64,000 nt of DNA, from NCBI GenBank assembly GCA_947453195.1, contig CANGFO010000008.1:54878-118877 (forward strand), written 5' to 3'. Source of the stretch: Flavobacteriaceae bacterium (GTDB taxonomy: Bacteria; Bacteroidota; Bacteroidia; Flavobacteriales; Flavobacteriaceae). Made by a program: the position numbers and the translations under genes. Positions 9,363-18,503 of the stretch are shown piece after piece. The notes under the pieces were generated by a model. That model was not told the origin of the DNA. It did not search any database and saw only the letters and a program-made list of their open reading frames with translations. The stretch's first letter is position 1. Every line of letters starts with the position of its first letter.

Positions 9363-10211
9363 ATGCTCATTTTCAATAACAAAGTAGAATTAACGAACCA
9401 CCTGCAACACAATTCTGCGTCTAATTCTAACTTAGGATTTGTGCCAACCATGGGGGCATTACATCTGGGACATTTGTCATTATTAGAAAAATCAATTCAA
9501 AATAACAACCACACCGTAATTAGCATTTTTGTTAATCCTACTCAATTTAACAATCCAGAAGATCTTGAAAAATACCCAAGAACTTTAGAAAACGATATTG
9601 AAAAAATTAAATCCATTTCTCCTGAAATACTGATATACGCACCAACAGTTGAAGATATTTATGAAGGAAACACCACGTCGCAACATTTTCAGTTTGATGG
9701 TTTAGAACATCAAATGGAAGGTAAATTTAGAACCGGCCATTTTGATGGAGTGGGAACGGTAGTCAAACGATTGTTTGAAATTGTAAAACCTACCAATGCC
9801 TATTTTGGCGAAAAAGATTTTCAACAATTACAAATTGTAAAAAAACTGGTAGAAAAAGAAAATATTCCGGTTAATATCGTTGGATGCCCTATTTATAGAG
9901 AAACTAATGGCCTAGCAATGAGTTCCCGAAATGAGCGGCTAACGTCAGGTGAAAGAGAAAAAGCTGCTGTTATTTATAAAATTATTACTCAAGCGAAAAC
10001 ACTTTTTACAACCGAAACGTGCGCTTCAGTGAAAGATTTTGTGACCGAAGAATTTAAAAAACATACCGAACTAGAATTAGAATATTTTGAAATTGCCGAC
10101 GAAGAGACTTTAATTTCTTGCGATTCAAAAGAACCTAATAAAAATTATCGTGCATTTATTGCTGTTTTTGTCAACAAAATAAGATTGATTGATACTATTT
10201 CACTAAAATAA
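9363..10211 (+). CDS. panC: Pantothenate synthetase
   Basis: PanC joins pantoate and beta-alanine using ATP to make pantothenate, the precursor of coenzyme A. The protein is 282 residues, the normal length. It shows the PTMGALHLGHLSLL block with the HxGH-type nucleotidylyl-transferase motif near residues 30-40, the FVNPTQF block, FGEKDFQQL and the SSRNERL segment of the ATP site. It is followed 14 nt later by panD, which supplies beta-alanine, so the pair covers the last steps of the pathway. Confidence 0.97.
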   Translation: MLIFNNKVELTNHLQHNSASNSNLGFVPTMGALHLGHLSLLEKSIQNNNHTVISIFVNPTQFNNPEDLEKYPRTLENDIEKIKSISPEILIYAPTVEDIYEGNTTSQHFQFDGLEHQMEGKFRTGHFDGVGTVVKRLFEIVKPTNAYFGEKDFQQLQIVKKLVEKENIPVNIVGCPIYRETNGLAMSSRNERLTSGEREKAAVIYKIITQAKTLFTTETCASVKDFVTEEFKKHTELELEYFEIADEETLISCDSKEPNKNYRAFIAVFVNKIRLIDTISLK

Positions 10212-10225
10212 TTTAACTTTGCCCC

Positions 10226-10576
10226 ATGCAAATTCAAGTTGTAAAATCAAAGATTCATCGCGTTAAAGTAACTGGCGCAGATTTAAACTATATTGGTAGT
10301 ATTACTATCGATGAAGTTCTAATGGACGCTTCTAATCTTATTGAAGGCGAAAAAGTTTCTATTGTAAATATTAATAACGGGGAACGTTTTGAAACTTATG
10401 CCATAAAAGGAGCTCCAAATTCGGGTGAAATTACCCTTAATGGTCCTGCGGCTCGAAAAGTTCATGCCGGAGATATTATCATTATTATTTCTTATGCTAC
10501 TTTAGATTTTGAAGAAGCAAAAACATTCAAACCTTGGCTCGTTTTTCCTAATGAAAACGATAATTCCTTGAAATAA
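10226..10576 (+). CDS. panD: Aspartate 1-decarboxylase proenzyme
   Basis: PanD converts L-aspartate to beta-alanine for pantothenate synthesis. It is a small pyruvoyl enzyme that cleaves itself between Gly24 and Ser25, and the expected Y-I-G-S motif is present at residues 22-25. Tyr and Asn residues of the family are conserved (AAR near residue 75, NGPAAR block). The length is 116 residues. A TAACTTTG sequence matching the promoter -7 pattern ends 4 nt before the ATG, too close for an ordinary leader. Confidence 0.97.
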   Translation: MQIQVVKSKIHRVKVTGADLNYIGSITIDEVLMDASNLIEGEKVSIVNINNGERFETYAIKGAPNSGEITLNGPAARKVHAGDIIIIISYATLDFEEAKTFKPWLVFPNENDNSLK

Positions 10577-10578
10577 TT

Positions 10579-11538
10579 TTGAAAACACACCTAAGTAAAT
10601 GGTTGTCTATTTTGATTCCTATAGTATTAGGGGTTTTAATCATTATTTACCAATACAATAAATTTACCGATGCTCAAATTGAGGAAATAGTTGGCTATTT
10701 TGAAAATGCCAATTATTACTATGTTATCCTATCCGTTTTTGTTGGGTTTTTAGGAAATACACTTAGAGCCTACCGATGGAAATACATGTTAGATCACCTA
10801 GGATATCAATCTACTTTTGCCAATAATTTCATGGCAGTAAACATTGGTTACTTATTAAACTTAACAGTACCAAAATCGGGTGAAATTTCTAGAGCCGTTA
10901 TTGTAAAAAAATACAACGACATCCCTTTTGACAAAGGCTTCGGAACCATTGTTGCCGAGCGAATTATAGATATTTTTTTCTTATTATTTTTTATGCTATT
11001 GGCAGTTGTATTACAATACAATATTGTAAAAGCATTTATTTTAGATAAAATTCCGATGCAATTACTTGCGTTGTTATTTATTGGCGGAACGGCATCTCTA
11101 ATTGCATTGATTTTAGTTTACAAATATTCTAAAATTAAATTGGTTTTAGTTATCAAAGAAAAAATATCAGGATTGAAAGAAGGGCTACTTAGTGTAGTTC
11201 ATATGGAGAAAAAAGGCGCCTATTTTTTTCAAACCATATTAATATGGGGGTCTTACGTGATCACTTATTTTATTGCTACTAAAGTAATTCCAGAAACATC
11301 AACACTAACTATTGGAGCCATAATGACTTCATTTGTAGTAGGGAGTATTGCTATTGCATTTACCAATAGTGGCTTTGGAGCCTACCCCTTTCTTACCTCC
11401 AAAATATTATTATTTTACGCCATTGCAGAACCTGCAGGAACTGCATTTGGATGGATTATTTGGACTTCCCAAATGCTTTTGATCATATTTTTAGGAGTCC
11501 TTTCCTTTATTATGCTCCCTATCGTAAATAGAAAATAA
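10579..11538 (+). CDS. Flippase-like membrane protein, LPG-synthase TM/UPF0104 family
   Basis: This 319-residue integral membrane protein has about eight hydrophobic segments. The pattern GNTLRAYRWKYML ... NLTVPKSGEISRAVI ... IVAERIIDIFFL is typical of the family that covers the transmembrane part of lysylphosphatidylglycerol synthase and AglD-like proteins, which are thought to move lipid-linked molecules across the membrane. The start is a TTG codon only 2 nt after the panD stop; the next in-frame Met is about 70 residues in and would remove the first membrane segment. The substrate is unknown. It is probably translated from the panC-panD transcript, and a hairpin with a T run follows it. 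Confidence 0.8.
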   Translation: MKTHLSKWLSILIPIVLGVLIIIYQYNKFTDAQIEEIVGYFENANYYYVILSVFVGFLGNTLRAYRWKYMLDHLGYQSTFANNFMAVNIGYLLNLTVPKSGEISRAVIVKKYNDIPFDKGFGTIVAERIIDIFFLLFFMLLAVVLQYNIVKAFILDKIPMQLLALLFIGGTASLIALILVYKYSKIKLVLVIKEKISGLKEGLLSVVHMEKKGAYFFQTILIWGSYVITYFIATKVIPETSTLTIGAIMTSFVVGSIAIAFTNSGFGAYPFLTSKILLFYAIAEPAGTAFGWIIWTSQMLLIIFLGVLSFIMLPIVNRK

Positions 11539-11545
11539 TTCTTAT

Positions 11546-11576
11546 CTTGCTTGTTTTTAAAGCAAGTCCTTTTTTG
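11546..11576 (+). terminator. Probable terminator after the flippase-like gene
   Basis: CTTGCTT (11546-11552) pairs with AAGCAAG (11560-11566) around a 7-nt loop, followed by TCC and a run of six T. It falls between the flippase-like gene and the esterase-like gene and may end or attenuate panC-panD transcription. The stem is short. Confidence 0.5.
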
Positions 11577-11597
11577 AATAAATAATTTAAAATTTAC

Positions 11598-12743
11598 ATG
11601 AAAAAAGCAATCCTTCTTTTGATGGTTGTACTAAGTTACACCGGAAATTCTCAAAAAGTTAAAGATAGTGTTTTAGTGAAAACTCAAAACATTTACCGAG
11701 AATTAACCGTCTCCTTACCTCCGTCTTATTCTCGTGATACCAAAAAAACGTATCCTTTATTGTTTTTATTAGATGGTGATTACTTGTTCGATCCATTTGA
11801 AGGAGCTCTGAAATATGGCTACTATTGGGATGATTTACCCGAAGTAATCATTGTAGGTTTATCCCAAGATAAAGAACGCGATGCCGATTGTACTTTAGAT
11901 GAAACTACTGGGTTACCAGAAGGATCTGGAGAAGAATTCTTTGAATTTATTAGCGGAGAATTAATTCCATATGTTCAAAAAAAATACCGAGTAGCTTCAT
12001 TTAAAATGATTGCTGGTCACGATGTTACGGCTAGTTTTTTGAATTTATTTTTATATAAAGATGCCCCATTATTTAATGCCTATATTTCTTTAAGTCCAGA
12101 GCTTGGACTTGATATGGAAACACGAATTCCGGAGCGATTAACAACATTCAAACAAAATATATTTTACTATCAATCCTCTTCTGATGGCGATATCAAAAAA
12201 ATGAAAGAGAAAATCACCACTTTAGATACCAATATTAAAGCAGTTGTAAATCCGAATTTAAACTACAAATACGATGACTTTAAAGAAGCATCTCATTATT
12301 CTCTAGTGTTGTATTCTATACCGAGTGCTTTATATCAATTCTTTGCATCTTACCAACCTATTTCTACCACCGAATTTCAAGAAAAAATTGTAAAATTAGA
12401 ATCGGGTTATGTAACCTATTTGAAAAACAAATACGATGTCTTGGAAAAAGCATTAGGAATTAAAATGAACATCCGAATAAACGATTTCAAAGCTATTGAA
12501 GCGGCTATTTTAAAAAATAAAGCCTATCCTGAATTAGAGCAATTAGCACAACTATCTCACAAAATGTATCCAAAATCGATGCTTGGTGATTACCAAATGG
12601 CGCTCTTTTATGAAAATACAGGAGATATTAAAAACGCAGTTAGATTATACCAAAATGCTTTTCAATTACAGCCTATTGGCAGTTTAACTAAAGACATGAT
12701 GTTAGATAAAGCTACGGAACTAAAAGCGCAATTAAAAAAATAA
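11598..12743 (+). CDS. Alpha/beta-hydrolase (esterase D/enterochelin-esterase-like) with altered nucleophile
   Basis: This 381-residue protein has a signal peptide (about residues 1-18), an esterase-fold domain (about 25-265) with YPLLFLLDGDYLF and the nucleophile-elbow region MIAGHD, and a C-terminal part with one TPR-like repeat (SMLGDYQMALFYENTGD). The expected elbow G-x-S-x-G is G-H-D-V-T here: the Ser nucleophile is Asp142 and the second Gly is Thr144. The likely active-site His is retained (SHYS, His233). Ordinary serine esterase activity is therefore unlikely unless Asp acts as the nucleophile, as in haloalkane dehalogenases. It overlaps radA by one base (TAATG). Confidence 0.75.
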   Translation: MKKAILLLMVVLSYTGNSQKVKDSVLVKTQNIYRELTVSLPPSYSRDTKKTYPLLFLLDGDYLFDPFEGALKYGYYWDDLPEVIIVGLSQDKERDADCTLDETTGLPEGSGEEFFEFISGELIPYVQKKYRVASFKMIAGHDVTASFLNLFLYKDAPLFNAYISLSPELGLDMETRIPERLTTFKQNIFYYQSSSDGDIKKMKEKITTLDTNIKAVVNPNLNYKYDDFKEASHYSLVLYSIPSALYQFFASYQPISTTEFQEKIVKLESGYVTYLKNKYDVLEKALGIKMNIRINDFKAIEAAILKNKAYPELEQLAQLSHKMYPKSMLGDYQMALFYENTGDIKNAVRLYQNAFQLQPIGSLTKDMMLDKATELKAQLKK

Positions 12744-14101
12744 TGGCCAAACTTAAAACTTCTTTTTTCTGTCAAAATTGTGGCACTCAATATGCAAAGT
12801 GGCAAGGGCAATGCAATGCCTGCAAGGAGTGGAATACCATTGTGGAAGAGCTAATTCAGAAAGAAGAAAAAAGTAGCTGGAAACCTACTTCGGAAGTTAG
12901 AAAAGCTCCAAAACCATTAAAAATTAACGAAATAGATTCTTCTCAAGAAGTCCGCATGAATACGCTTGATTCAGAATTAAACCGAGTGCTTGGTGGCGGA
13001 ATTGTTCCTGGCTCCTTAACCTTATTAGGTGGTGAACCCGGAATTGGAAAAAGTACTTTGCTGCTTCAAATATCTTTAAAATTACCCTACAAAACCTTAT
13101 ACGTTTCGGGTGAAGAAAGTCAGAAGCAAATAAAAATGCGTGCGGAAAGAATTACTCCAAACGGTGATAATTGCTATATTTTAACCGAAACAAAAACACA
13201 AAATATCTTTCAGCAAATTCAAGAAATTGAACCTGAAATTGTAATTATTGATTCCATTCAAACACTGCATACCGATTACATTGAATCAACTGCCGGAAGC
13301 ATTTCTCAAATTAGAGAATGTACTGCCGAGTTGATCAAATTTGCCAAAGAAACCAATGTCCCTGTTATTTTAATTGGACACATTACCAAAGACGGAACCA
13401 TCGCCGGACCTAAAATTTTAGAGCACATGGTTGATACCGTTTTGCAATTTGAAGGCGATCGAAATCATGTATATCGAATTTTGCGAAGTTTAAAAAATCG
13501 TTTTGGTTCTACCGCAGAATTGGGAATTTATGAAATGTTAGGCTCTGGATTGCGAGAAGTTTCAAATCCTTCTGAAATATTACTATCGCATCGAGAAGAA
13601 GAACTTTCGGGAACGGCCATTGCTTCCACTTTAGAAGGCATGCGCCCATTAATGATAGAGATTCAAGCTTTGGTTTCTACCGCAGTTTATGGAACTCCGC
13701 AACGAAGTACAACAGGTTATAATGCCAAAAGGCTAAACATGCTTTTGGCCGTTCTAGAAAAACGTGCCGGTTTCCGATTGGGAACCAAAGATGTGTTCTT
13801 GAATGTTACAGGAGGAATTTCGGTTGATGATCCAGCAATTGACTTAGCAGTTGTAGCCGCAATCTTATCTTCAAATGAAGACATTGCGGTTGGAAAAGAT
13901 GTTTGTTTTGCTGGTGAAGTCGGGCTTTCGGGAGAAATTCGCCCGGTAAACCGAGTGGAACAACGCATTCAAGAAGCCGAAAAACTTGGGTTTGCTACCA
14001 TATTTGTATCTAAATACAATAAAATTTCCATCAAAAATGCTATTATCAAAATTGTTCTAGTTTCAAAAATAGAAGAAGTGGCCGAGCATTTATTTGGGTA
14101 A
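12743..14101 (+). CDS. radA: DNA repair protein RadA
   Basis: RadA is a RecA-related ATPase and branch-migration helicase in recombinational repair. The order of parts is standard: a four-Cys zinc finger at the N-terminus (CQNCG ... CNACKEW), a Walker A motif in GGEPGIGKSTLL near residue 95, the RadA-specific KNRFG motif, and a C-terminal Lon-protease-like domain without the catalytic dyad. The length of 452 residues is normal. Its start overlaps the stop of the esterase-like gene, implying translational coupling. Confidence 0.97.
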   Translation: MAKLKTSFFCQNCGTQYAKWQGQCNACKEWNTIVEELIQKEEKSSWKPTSEVRKAPKPLKINEIDSSQEVRMNTLDSELNRVLGGGIVPGSLTLLGGEPGIGKSTLLLQISLKLPYKTLYVSGEESQKQIKMRAERITPNGDNCYILTETKTQNIFQQIQEIEPEIVIIDSIQTLHTDYIESTAGSISQIRECTAELIKFAKETNVPVILIGHITKDGTIAGPKILEHMVDTVLQFEGDRNHVYRILRSLKNRFGSTAELGIYEMLGSGLREVSNPSEILLSHREEELSGTAIASTLEGMRPLMIEIQALVSTAVYGTPQRSTTGYNAKRLNMLLAVLEKRAGFRLGTKDVFLNVTGGISVDDPAIDLAVVAAILSSNEDIAVGKDVCFAGEVGLSGEIRPVNRVEQRIQEAEKLGFATIFVSKYNKISIKNAIIKIVLVSKIEEVAEHLFG

Positions 14102-14103
14102 AT

Positions 14104-15144
14104 TTACGGCGCTGGATTCGGAATTAATTCTTGAATTTTATTTATTTCCGACAAAATTTCTGGAGATAAAACTACTTCAAAAGCAGCAATATTATCTTTT
14201 AATTGTTCTAACGAAGTGGCTCCAATAATTGTTGAAGTAACCAGGTTTTGTTGGTTCACAAAAGCCAATGCCATTTGAGCAATAGTCAAATTGTTGGCTT
14301 CTGCTAATTCTTTGTATAATTTAATAGCCTTGATACAATTTTCACTAGTGTATCTTGTAAATTGGGGAAATTTTGCCATTCGGTATTCTGGTTTAACTTC
14401 ACCCAAATACTTCCCAGAAAGCGATCCAAAACCTAGAGGAGAATAGGCTAATAAGCCCACATTTTCACGCATACAAATTTCGGAAAGTCCTACTTCAAAC
14501 AATCGGTTTAGTAACGAATACGGATTTTGAATTGTTGCAATTCTAGGCAAATTGTGTTTCTCACTTTCTTGTAAAAAACGCATTACACCATATGGATTTT
14601 CATTTGAAACTCCGATATTTCTTATTTTACCTTCTTTAATTAATCCATCAAAAATGGTTAATACCTCAAAGATATTGTCTTCCCAATTGGCATCAATTTG
14701 AGTCAATCCCCGTTGGCCAAACATATTCATAACGCGCTCTGGCCAGTGCATTTGATACAAATCTATAGTGTCGATTTGTAAATTTTTCAAACTCAAATTC
14801 ACCGCATCATGGATGCTTTTTTTAGAAAAATCTAACGGCTGACGAATGTAATCCAAACCACGATTTGGACCTGCAATTTTAGTTGCAATTACCAATTTCT
14901 CTCTTTCTGATGAGCCTATTTTATGCAACCAACTCCCAATGTGTCTTTCGGTACTTCCTACAATTTGAGCGTTACCCCCAATAGGATACATTTCGGCAGT
15001 ATCAATAAAATTAATGCCTTTATTCTTAGCATAATCCAACTGAGCATGTGCTTCGGCTTCGGTGTTTTGATTGCCAAAGGTCATAGTGCCAAGACAAATT
15101 GTACTGACTTTTAATTGGGAATTGGGAAGTACGATAGATTTCAT
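14104..15144 (-). CDS. tas: Aldo/keto reductase, Tas-like
   Basis: This NADPH-dependent aldo-keto reductase is closest in pattern to E. coli Tas: LPNSQLKVSTICLGTMTFG at the start, the TEAEAHAQLDYA block, FIDTAEMYP with the catalytic Tyr, and IDLYQMHWPERVMNMFGQ. The start is set at 15144 (346 residues), where the conserved homology begins. An ATG 63 nt further upstream is open, but a -7 element (15170-15177) lies between the two, so the upstream start would not be transcribed from it. The physiological substrate is unknown. The gene is convergent with radA, 2 nt apart. Confidence 0.88.
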   Translation of the reverse strand: MKSIVLPNSQLKVSTICLGTMTFGNQNTEAEAHAQLDYAKNKGINFIDTAEMYPIGGNAQIVGSTERHIGSWLHKIGSSEREKLVIATKIAGPNRGLDYIRQPLDFSKKSIHDAVNLSLKNLQIDTIDLYQMHWPERVMNMFGQRGLTQIDANWEDNIFEVLTIFDGLIKEGKIRNIGVSNENPYGVMRFLQESEKHNLPRIATIQNPYSLLNRLFEVGLSEICMRENVGLLAYSPLGFGSLSGKYLGEVKPEYRMAKFPQFTRYTSENCIKAIKLYKELAEANNLTIAQMALAFVNQQNLVTSTIIGATSLEQLKDNIAAFEVVLSPEILSEINKIQELIPNPAP

Positions 15145-15169
15145 TTGTTGCGTTGTGAAATTGGAATTG

Positions 15170-15177
15170 CAAAAATA
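15170..15177 (-). promoter_or_regulatory. -7 element for the Tas-like reductase
   Basis: TATTTTTG on the minus strand matches TAnnTTTG and lies 25 nt upstream of the chosen start codon. No good -33 TTG is seen. It supports the shorter start for this gene. Confidence 0.4.
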
Positions 15178-15278
15178 CATTTTAGAAAACATATAATAGA
15201 ATAACATTTGTTAAACAATTGAAAATAATAATACCAAATGCACAAAATTTTAGTTATATTTAGGTAAAAGAAAAAAAT

Positions 15279-16040
15279 ATGGAAACAAAATTAAAATCAA
15301 CGCTTGCAATCAGCGTATCAATTATTCTAACCGCTTGGATTCTGGGATCGGCATTTAAAAAACGAAATGAAAATTTAGATTCTATTTCTGTAATAGGTTT
15401 AGGAACCAAAGACTTTGTCTCAGATGAAATTCTATGGTCTGGGAGTTTTACAACAAATAGTATGGACATCAAAACAGCGTATACTAAAATTGTGGAGGAT
15501 CAAAAAATTGTAACCGATTTTTTTGTTAGTAAGGGATTTAAAAGCAACGAATTTAGTTTTGGGGCTGTAAATTTTCAAAAGAAATTTAAAGAGATAAGAA
15601 AAGAAGACCCAAACAAACCCGATCAAAATCAAATTGAACAAGTTTTTCAAGGGTATGAAGCTACGCAAACTATTATTTTTTCGGCAAAGAAAAACCCCGC
15701 ATTGATGCAAAAAATAGAATCGGTTTCAAATAAAACGGCCGAATTGATAAATTCGGGTATCGAGTTAACTTCCAATACCATTCAATACACCTATTCTAAC
15801 TTACCTAGTTTGAAGCAGAGCCTAATTGAAAAAGCTACCCAAGACGCTAGCGAAAGAGCCAATAAAATTGTAAATACTGCAGATGGCTCTTTGGGTAAAT
15901 TAAAAACGGCCAGCATGGGAGTGTTTCAAATTACAGGCCAAGGATCAACCGAAGAAGACAGTTATGGCGGAATTAACGATATTTACAGCAAGATTAAAAC
16001 GGCACGAATCACCGTGAGATTAGAATTCGGATTGGAATAA
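15279..16040 (+). CDS. SIMPL domain (DUF541) periplasmic protein
   Basis: This 253-residue protein has one N-terminal hydrophobic segment (about residues 9-25, LAISVSIILTAWILGSAF), acting as signal or anchor, followed by a SIMPL domain. Family features include ISVIGLGTKDFVSDE at the domain start, repeated KTAYTKIVEDQ-type helices, and ARITVRLEFGLE at the end. SIMPL proteins are periplasmic or surface proteins found in many bacteria; a general biochemical role is not established. It stands alone, with a shared terminator facing the M56-amidase gene. Confidence 0.85.
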   Translation: METKLKSTLAISVSIILTAWILGSAFKKRNENLDSISVIGLGTKDFVSDEILWSGSFTTNSMDIKTAYTKIVEDQKIVTDFFVSKGFKSNEFSFGAVNFQKKFKEIRKEDPNKPDQNQIEQVFQGYEATQTIIFSAKKNPALMQKIESVSNKTAELINSGIELTSNTIQYTYSNLPSLKQSLIEKATQDASERANKIVNTADGSLGKLKTASMGVFQITGQGSTEEDSYGGINDIYSKIKTARITVRLEFGLE

Positions 16041-16060
16041 TTGCAATTAAAACAGCAAAT

Positions 16061-16088
16061 AAAACGGCCTCCAATTGGAGGCCGTTTT
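16061..16088. terminator. Bidirectional terminator, copy 1 of an identical pair
   Basis: This is a perfect inverted repeat with 12-bp arms (AAAACGGCCTCC) around AATT. It lies between the convergent SIMPL and M56-amidase genes and can end both. Its central 27 bases are repeated exactly at 18632-18658. Confidence 0.9.
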
Positions 16089-16107
16089 ATTTGATAGAAG
16101 TAAATTA

Positions 16108-18132
16108 TTATTTTAATTTAGAAACAAAATTTAATATTGTTCGGGCTAATTCTGTTTGTCCCTTTTCGCTATTTACAAAATTTCTGTCTTTTTCATTAGA
16201 AAGAAACCCCAATTCAAGGACCAAAGTAGGACATTCCGATTTTTTCAAAATCGTCAATGGTGCAAATTTAACTCCTCGATTATTTAATGGAGTAGCCTTA
16301 GAAATGGCGGCCGCCAATTGATTGGCAATTTCTTTTGACTTTTCTGAAGTAGAAGACTTATCGGAAATATAAATTTCAAAACCGTTTGCTTCAATATTTT
16401 TATTAGCGTTAAAATGTAAAGAAATAGCCAAATCCGGTTGAACTGAATTTACAATTTTAGCTCTTTCGTTTAAATCAATAAATGAATCGTTGGTTCTTGT
16501 AAAATGAATTTTCACATCGCCCTTCTCATTCATATTTTGAATTTTATTTGAAATAATCTCAGCGAGCTTCTTCTCGGTAAATCCGTCTATTGAGGCGCCA
16601 AAATCAGTTCCGCCATGACCTGCGTCAATTACAATCGTTTTTTTAATTTTATTTTCATTTATGTATAAATTATACCCCTCTTTATCTTTTGTATACCAAA
16701 CAATTGTATCCGATTTCGTTCTAGGCTTCACAACATTTTTTAAAGCTGACTTATAGGAAACTAAGCCTATTTTAATTGTATCTCCACCAAAATGCAAATG
16801 ACTGTTTTTTAAATTTTCATCAAAATACTTTTTAGTATGTAGTGAATATTGATATGCTTGTGGAAAACGTTTAGACCTAGCATTTTTATACACAAAACTA
16901 TAGGAATAGTAACTGAAATCGGTTCTTTTATATTTACTAATTTCTTCTTTAGTTTGAACTTTTCCATTTATCCAAACAGCCAAATTTTTAGTTTTCATTT
17001 TTTCAAATAATGGTTCCGGTATTTCATTCTCAACCCTCATTTCTGGTATAAAGTTTAAATATTTTCTTCGGTCTTCTAAAGATAGATTTTCGTAAAGGAA
17101 AACATTTTTTCTATTTGCTTTTTCATCGTGAATTTTTACATAAACTCCTTTATAATAACTATCTCTAATTTTATCTTTATCTGTTAAGTCCGAGGTTTTT
17201 ATTTGAGAATTGGTGTGAATCACCTTCTCTTGGGCCACAACTTCAATACAGAAAAAGTAAACTATTCCGGCAAGGATTGGAATAATAGCTATTTTTTTTA
17301 GTAATGCTATTTTATGAGATGTGCTTTTTGTCATCATAATTAGTCTTTTTTTAGTTGATAAATAATTTAGATTACTCGTTAAGTAAATTGCTTGGTTGTC
17401 GCTGCCTTTTTGTAATAGTAAATTTTGATAAAATGGTATATTGTTATAGGTTTTCACAATTTCATCATCGGCAAGGAATTCGTGATTGAGTTGAATGGCT
17501 TTTTTATAGAAAATAAAAATTGGATTGAACCAAAAAATCACTTTTAAGAATTCAATAAACAAAATATCTAAAGTGTGTTTTTGGGTAACATGAACCAATT
17601 CGTGCGTGTACAATTCTTCTTCAATATTTCTGTTATTATAATCATCAAAATTGATGAAAACAAAACTTAAAAATGTATGCGGAAGTGTTTTTTCATCTAT
17701 CAAAACCAAGTTTGCATTTTTATACTTTACATTTGGATTGGACTTTGCTTTTGCAATTAATTTAAAACAATTTGTAATAAATCTTATCATTAACACTAAA
17801 GTCGTAACTACATAAAAACTCCATAAAATATAAGGAACATAATTAATGGTTTCCTTGTATTGTTTGCCACTTTCATCAATATAGTTTTCATGAATATTAC
17901 TTTCTACAAAAGCAGTTGGTATTTTTGAACTTGATATGTAATTGCTATTTTCAACAACAGGAATAATTTTTATAATTTCAAAAGTTAAAAACGGAATCAC
18001 AAATGAAATTGCTATAGATAACAAGAGATAATAACGATTGAAGCGATATGTTTTTTCATGTTCTAAAAACAGCTGATAAAACCCAAGAAATAGGGTTAAA
18101 ATAAATGTTGATTTGATTAAAAAGTCGATCAT
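16108..18132 (-). CDS. M56 (BlaR1/MecR1-like) membrane protease fused to an N-acetylmuramoyl-L-alanine amidase
   Basis: The 674 residues contain two units. The N-terminal part is an M56 sensor protease with hydrophobic segments near residues 5-22, 36-58 and 98-120, the zinc site HELVH at 177-181 with a likely third ligand Glu218 (NHEFLAD), and a last membrane segment near 272-290. After a linker of about 200 residues comes an Amidase_3 domain (about 498-674) with all key residues visible: His506 (DAGHGG), Glu520 (FTEKKL), His573 (SLHFNAN) and Glu640 (LELGF). By BlaR1 topology the amidase would be periplasmic and could act on or sense peptidoglycan. It overlaps the BlaI-type repressor gene by 4 nt. 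Confidence 0.9.
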   Translation of the reverse strand: MIDFLIKSTFILTLFLGFYQLFLEHEKTYRFNRYYLLLSIAISFVIPFLTFEIIKIIPVVENSNYISSSKIPTAFVESNIHENYIDESGKQYKETINYVPYILWSFYVVTTLVLMIRFITNCFKLIAKAKSNPNVKYKNANLVLIDEKTLPHTFLSFVFINFDDYNNRNIEEELYTHELVHVTQKHTLDILFIEFLKVIFWFNPIFIFYKKAIQLNHEFLADDEIVKTYNNIPFYQNLLLQKGSDNQAIYLTSNLNYLSTKKRLIMMTKSTSHKIALLKKIAIIPILAGIVYFFCIEVVAQEKVIHTNSQIKTSDLTDKDKIRDSYYKGVYVKIHDEKANRKNVFLYENLSLEDRRKYLNFIPEMRVENEIPEPLFEKMKTKNLAVWINGKVQTKEEISKYKRTDFSYYSYSFVYKNARSKRFPQAYQYSLHTKKYFDENLKNSHLHFGGDTIKIGLVSYKSALKNVVKPRTKSDTIVWYTKDKEGYNLYINENKIKKTIVIDAGHGGTDFGASIDGFTEKKLAEIISNKIQNMNEKGDVKIHFTRTNDSFIDLNERAKIVNSVQPDLAISLHFNANKNIEANGFEIYISDKSSTSEKSKEIANQLAAAISKATPLNNRGVKFAPLTILKKSECPTLVLELGFLSNEKDRNFVNSEKGQTELARTILNFVSKLK

Positions 18133-18500
18133 TTTTTCTTTTTTTGAAGTTCAACATCAATGATTTTTTTTAATTCTTCTAGTTCTTTTTCAGATAAATT
18201 AGTAGAAGTTGTAAAAAAGGAAGCAAATTGTGAAGCCGAATCATTAAAGTAGTTTTTAATTAATCCGTTTACATGTTTGGAAAAATAATCTTCTTTTTTT
18301 ACTAACGGAAAATATTCCCTTGAGTTCCCAAATTCATTATAGGCAACAAACTTCTTGTCAATCATTCTTTTTAATAATGTTGCTACCGTTGTAGTTGCTG
18401 GTTTAGGCTCTGGATATGATTCTAATAATTCTTTCATGAAAGCTTTTTTAAGTTTCCATAAATATTCCATCAATTGTTCTTCAGAATTTGATAATTGCAT
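18129..18500 (-). CDS. BlaI/MecI/CopY-family transcriptional repressor
   Basis: This 123-residue winged-helix repressor begins MQLSNSEEQLMEYLWKLKK and carries the PKPATTTVATLLKRM recognition-helix region and a C-terminal dimerisation helix, as in BlaI and MecI. Such repressors are inactivated when their M56 partner is triggered. The partner gene follows with an ATGA overlap. Two perfect inverted repeats of the TACAnnTGTA type lie directly upstream on the promoter elements, so autorepression is very likely. No beta-lactamase gene is nearby; the regulon may concern cell-wall stress. Confidence 0.93.
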   Translation of the reverse strand: MQLSNSEEQLMEYLWKLKKAFMKELLESYPEPKPATTTVATLLKRMIDKKFVAYNEFGNSREYFPLVKKEDYFSKHVNGLIKNYFNDSASQFASFFTTSTNLSEKELEELKKIIDVELQKKKK

Positions 18501-18503
18501 TAC

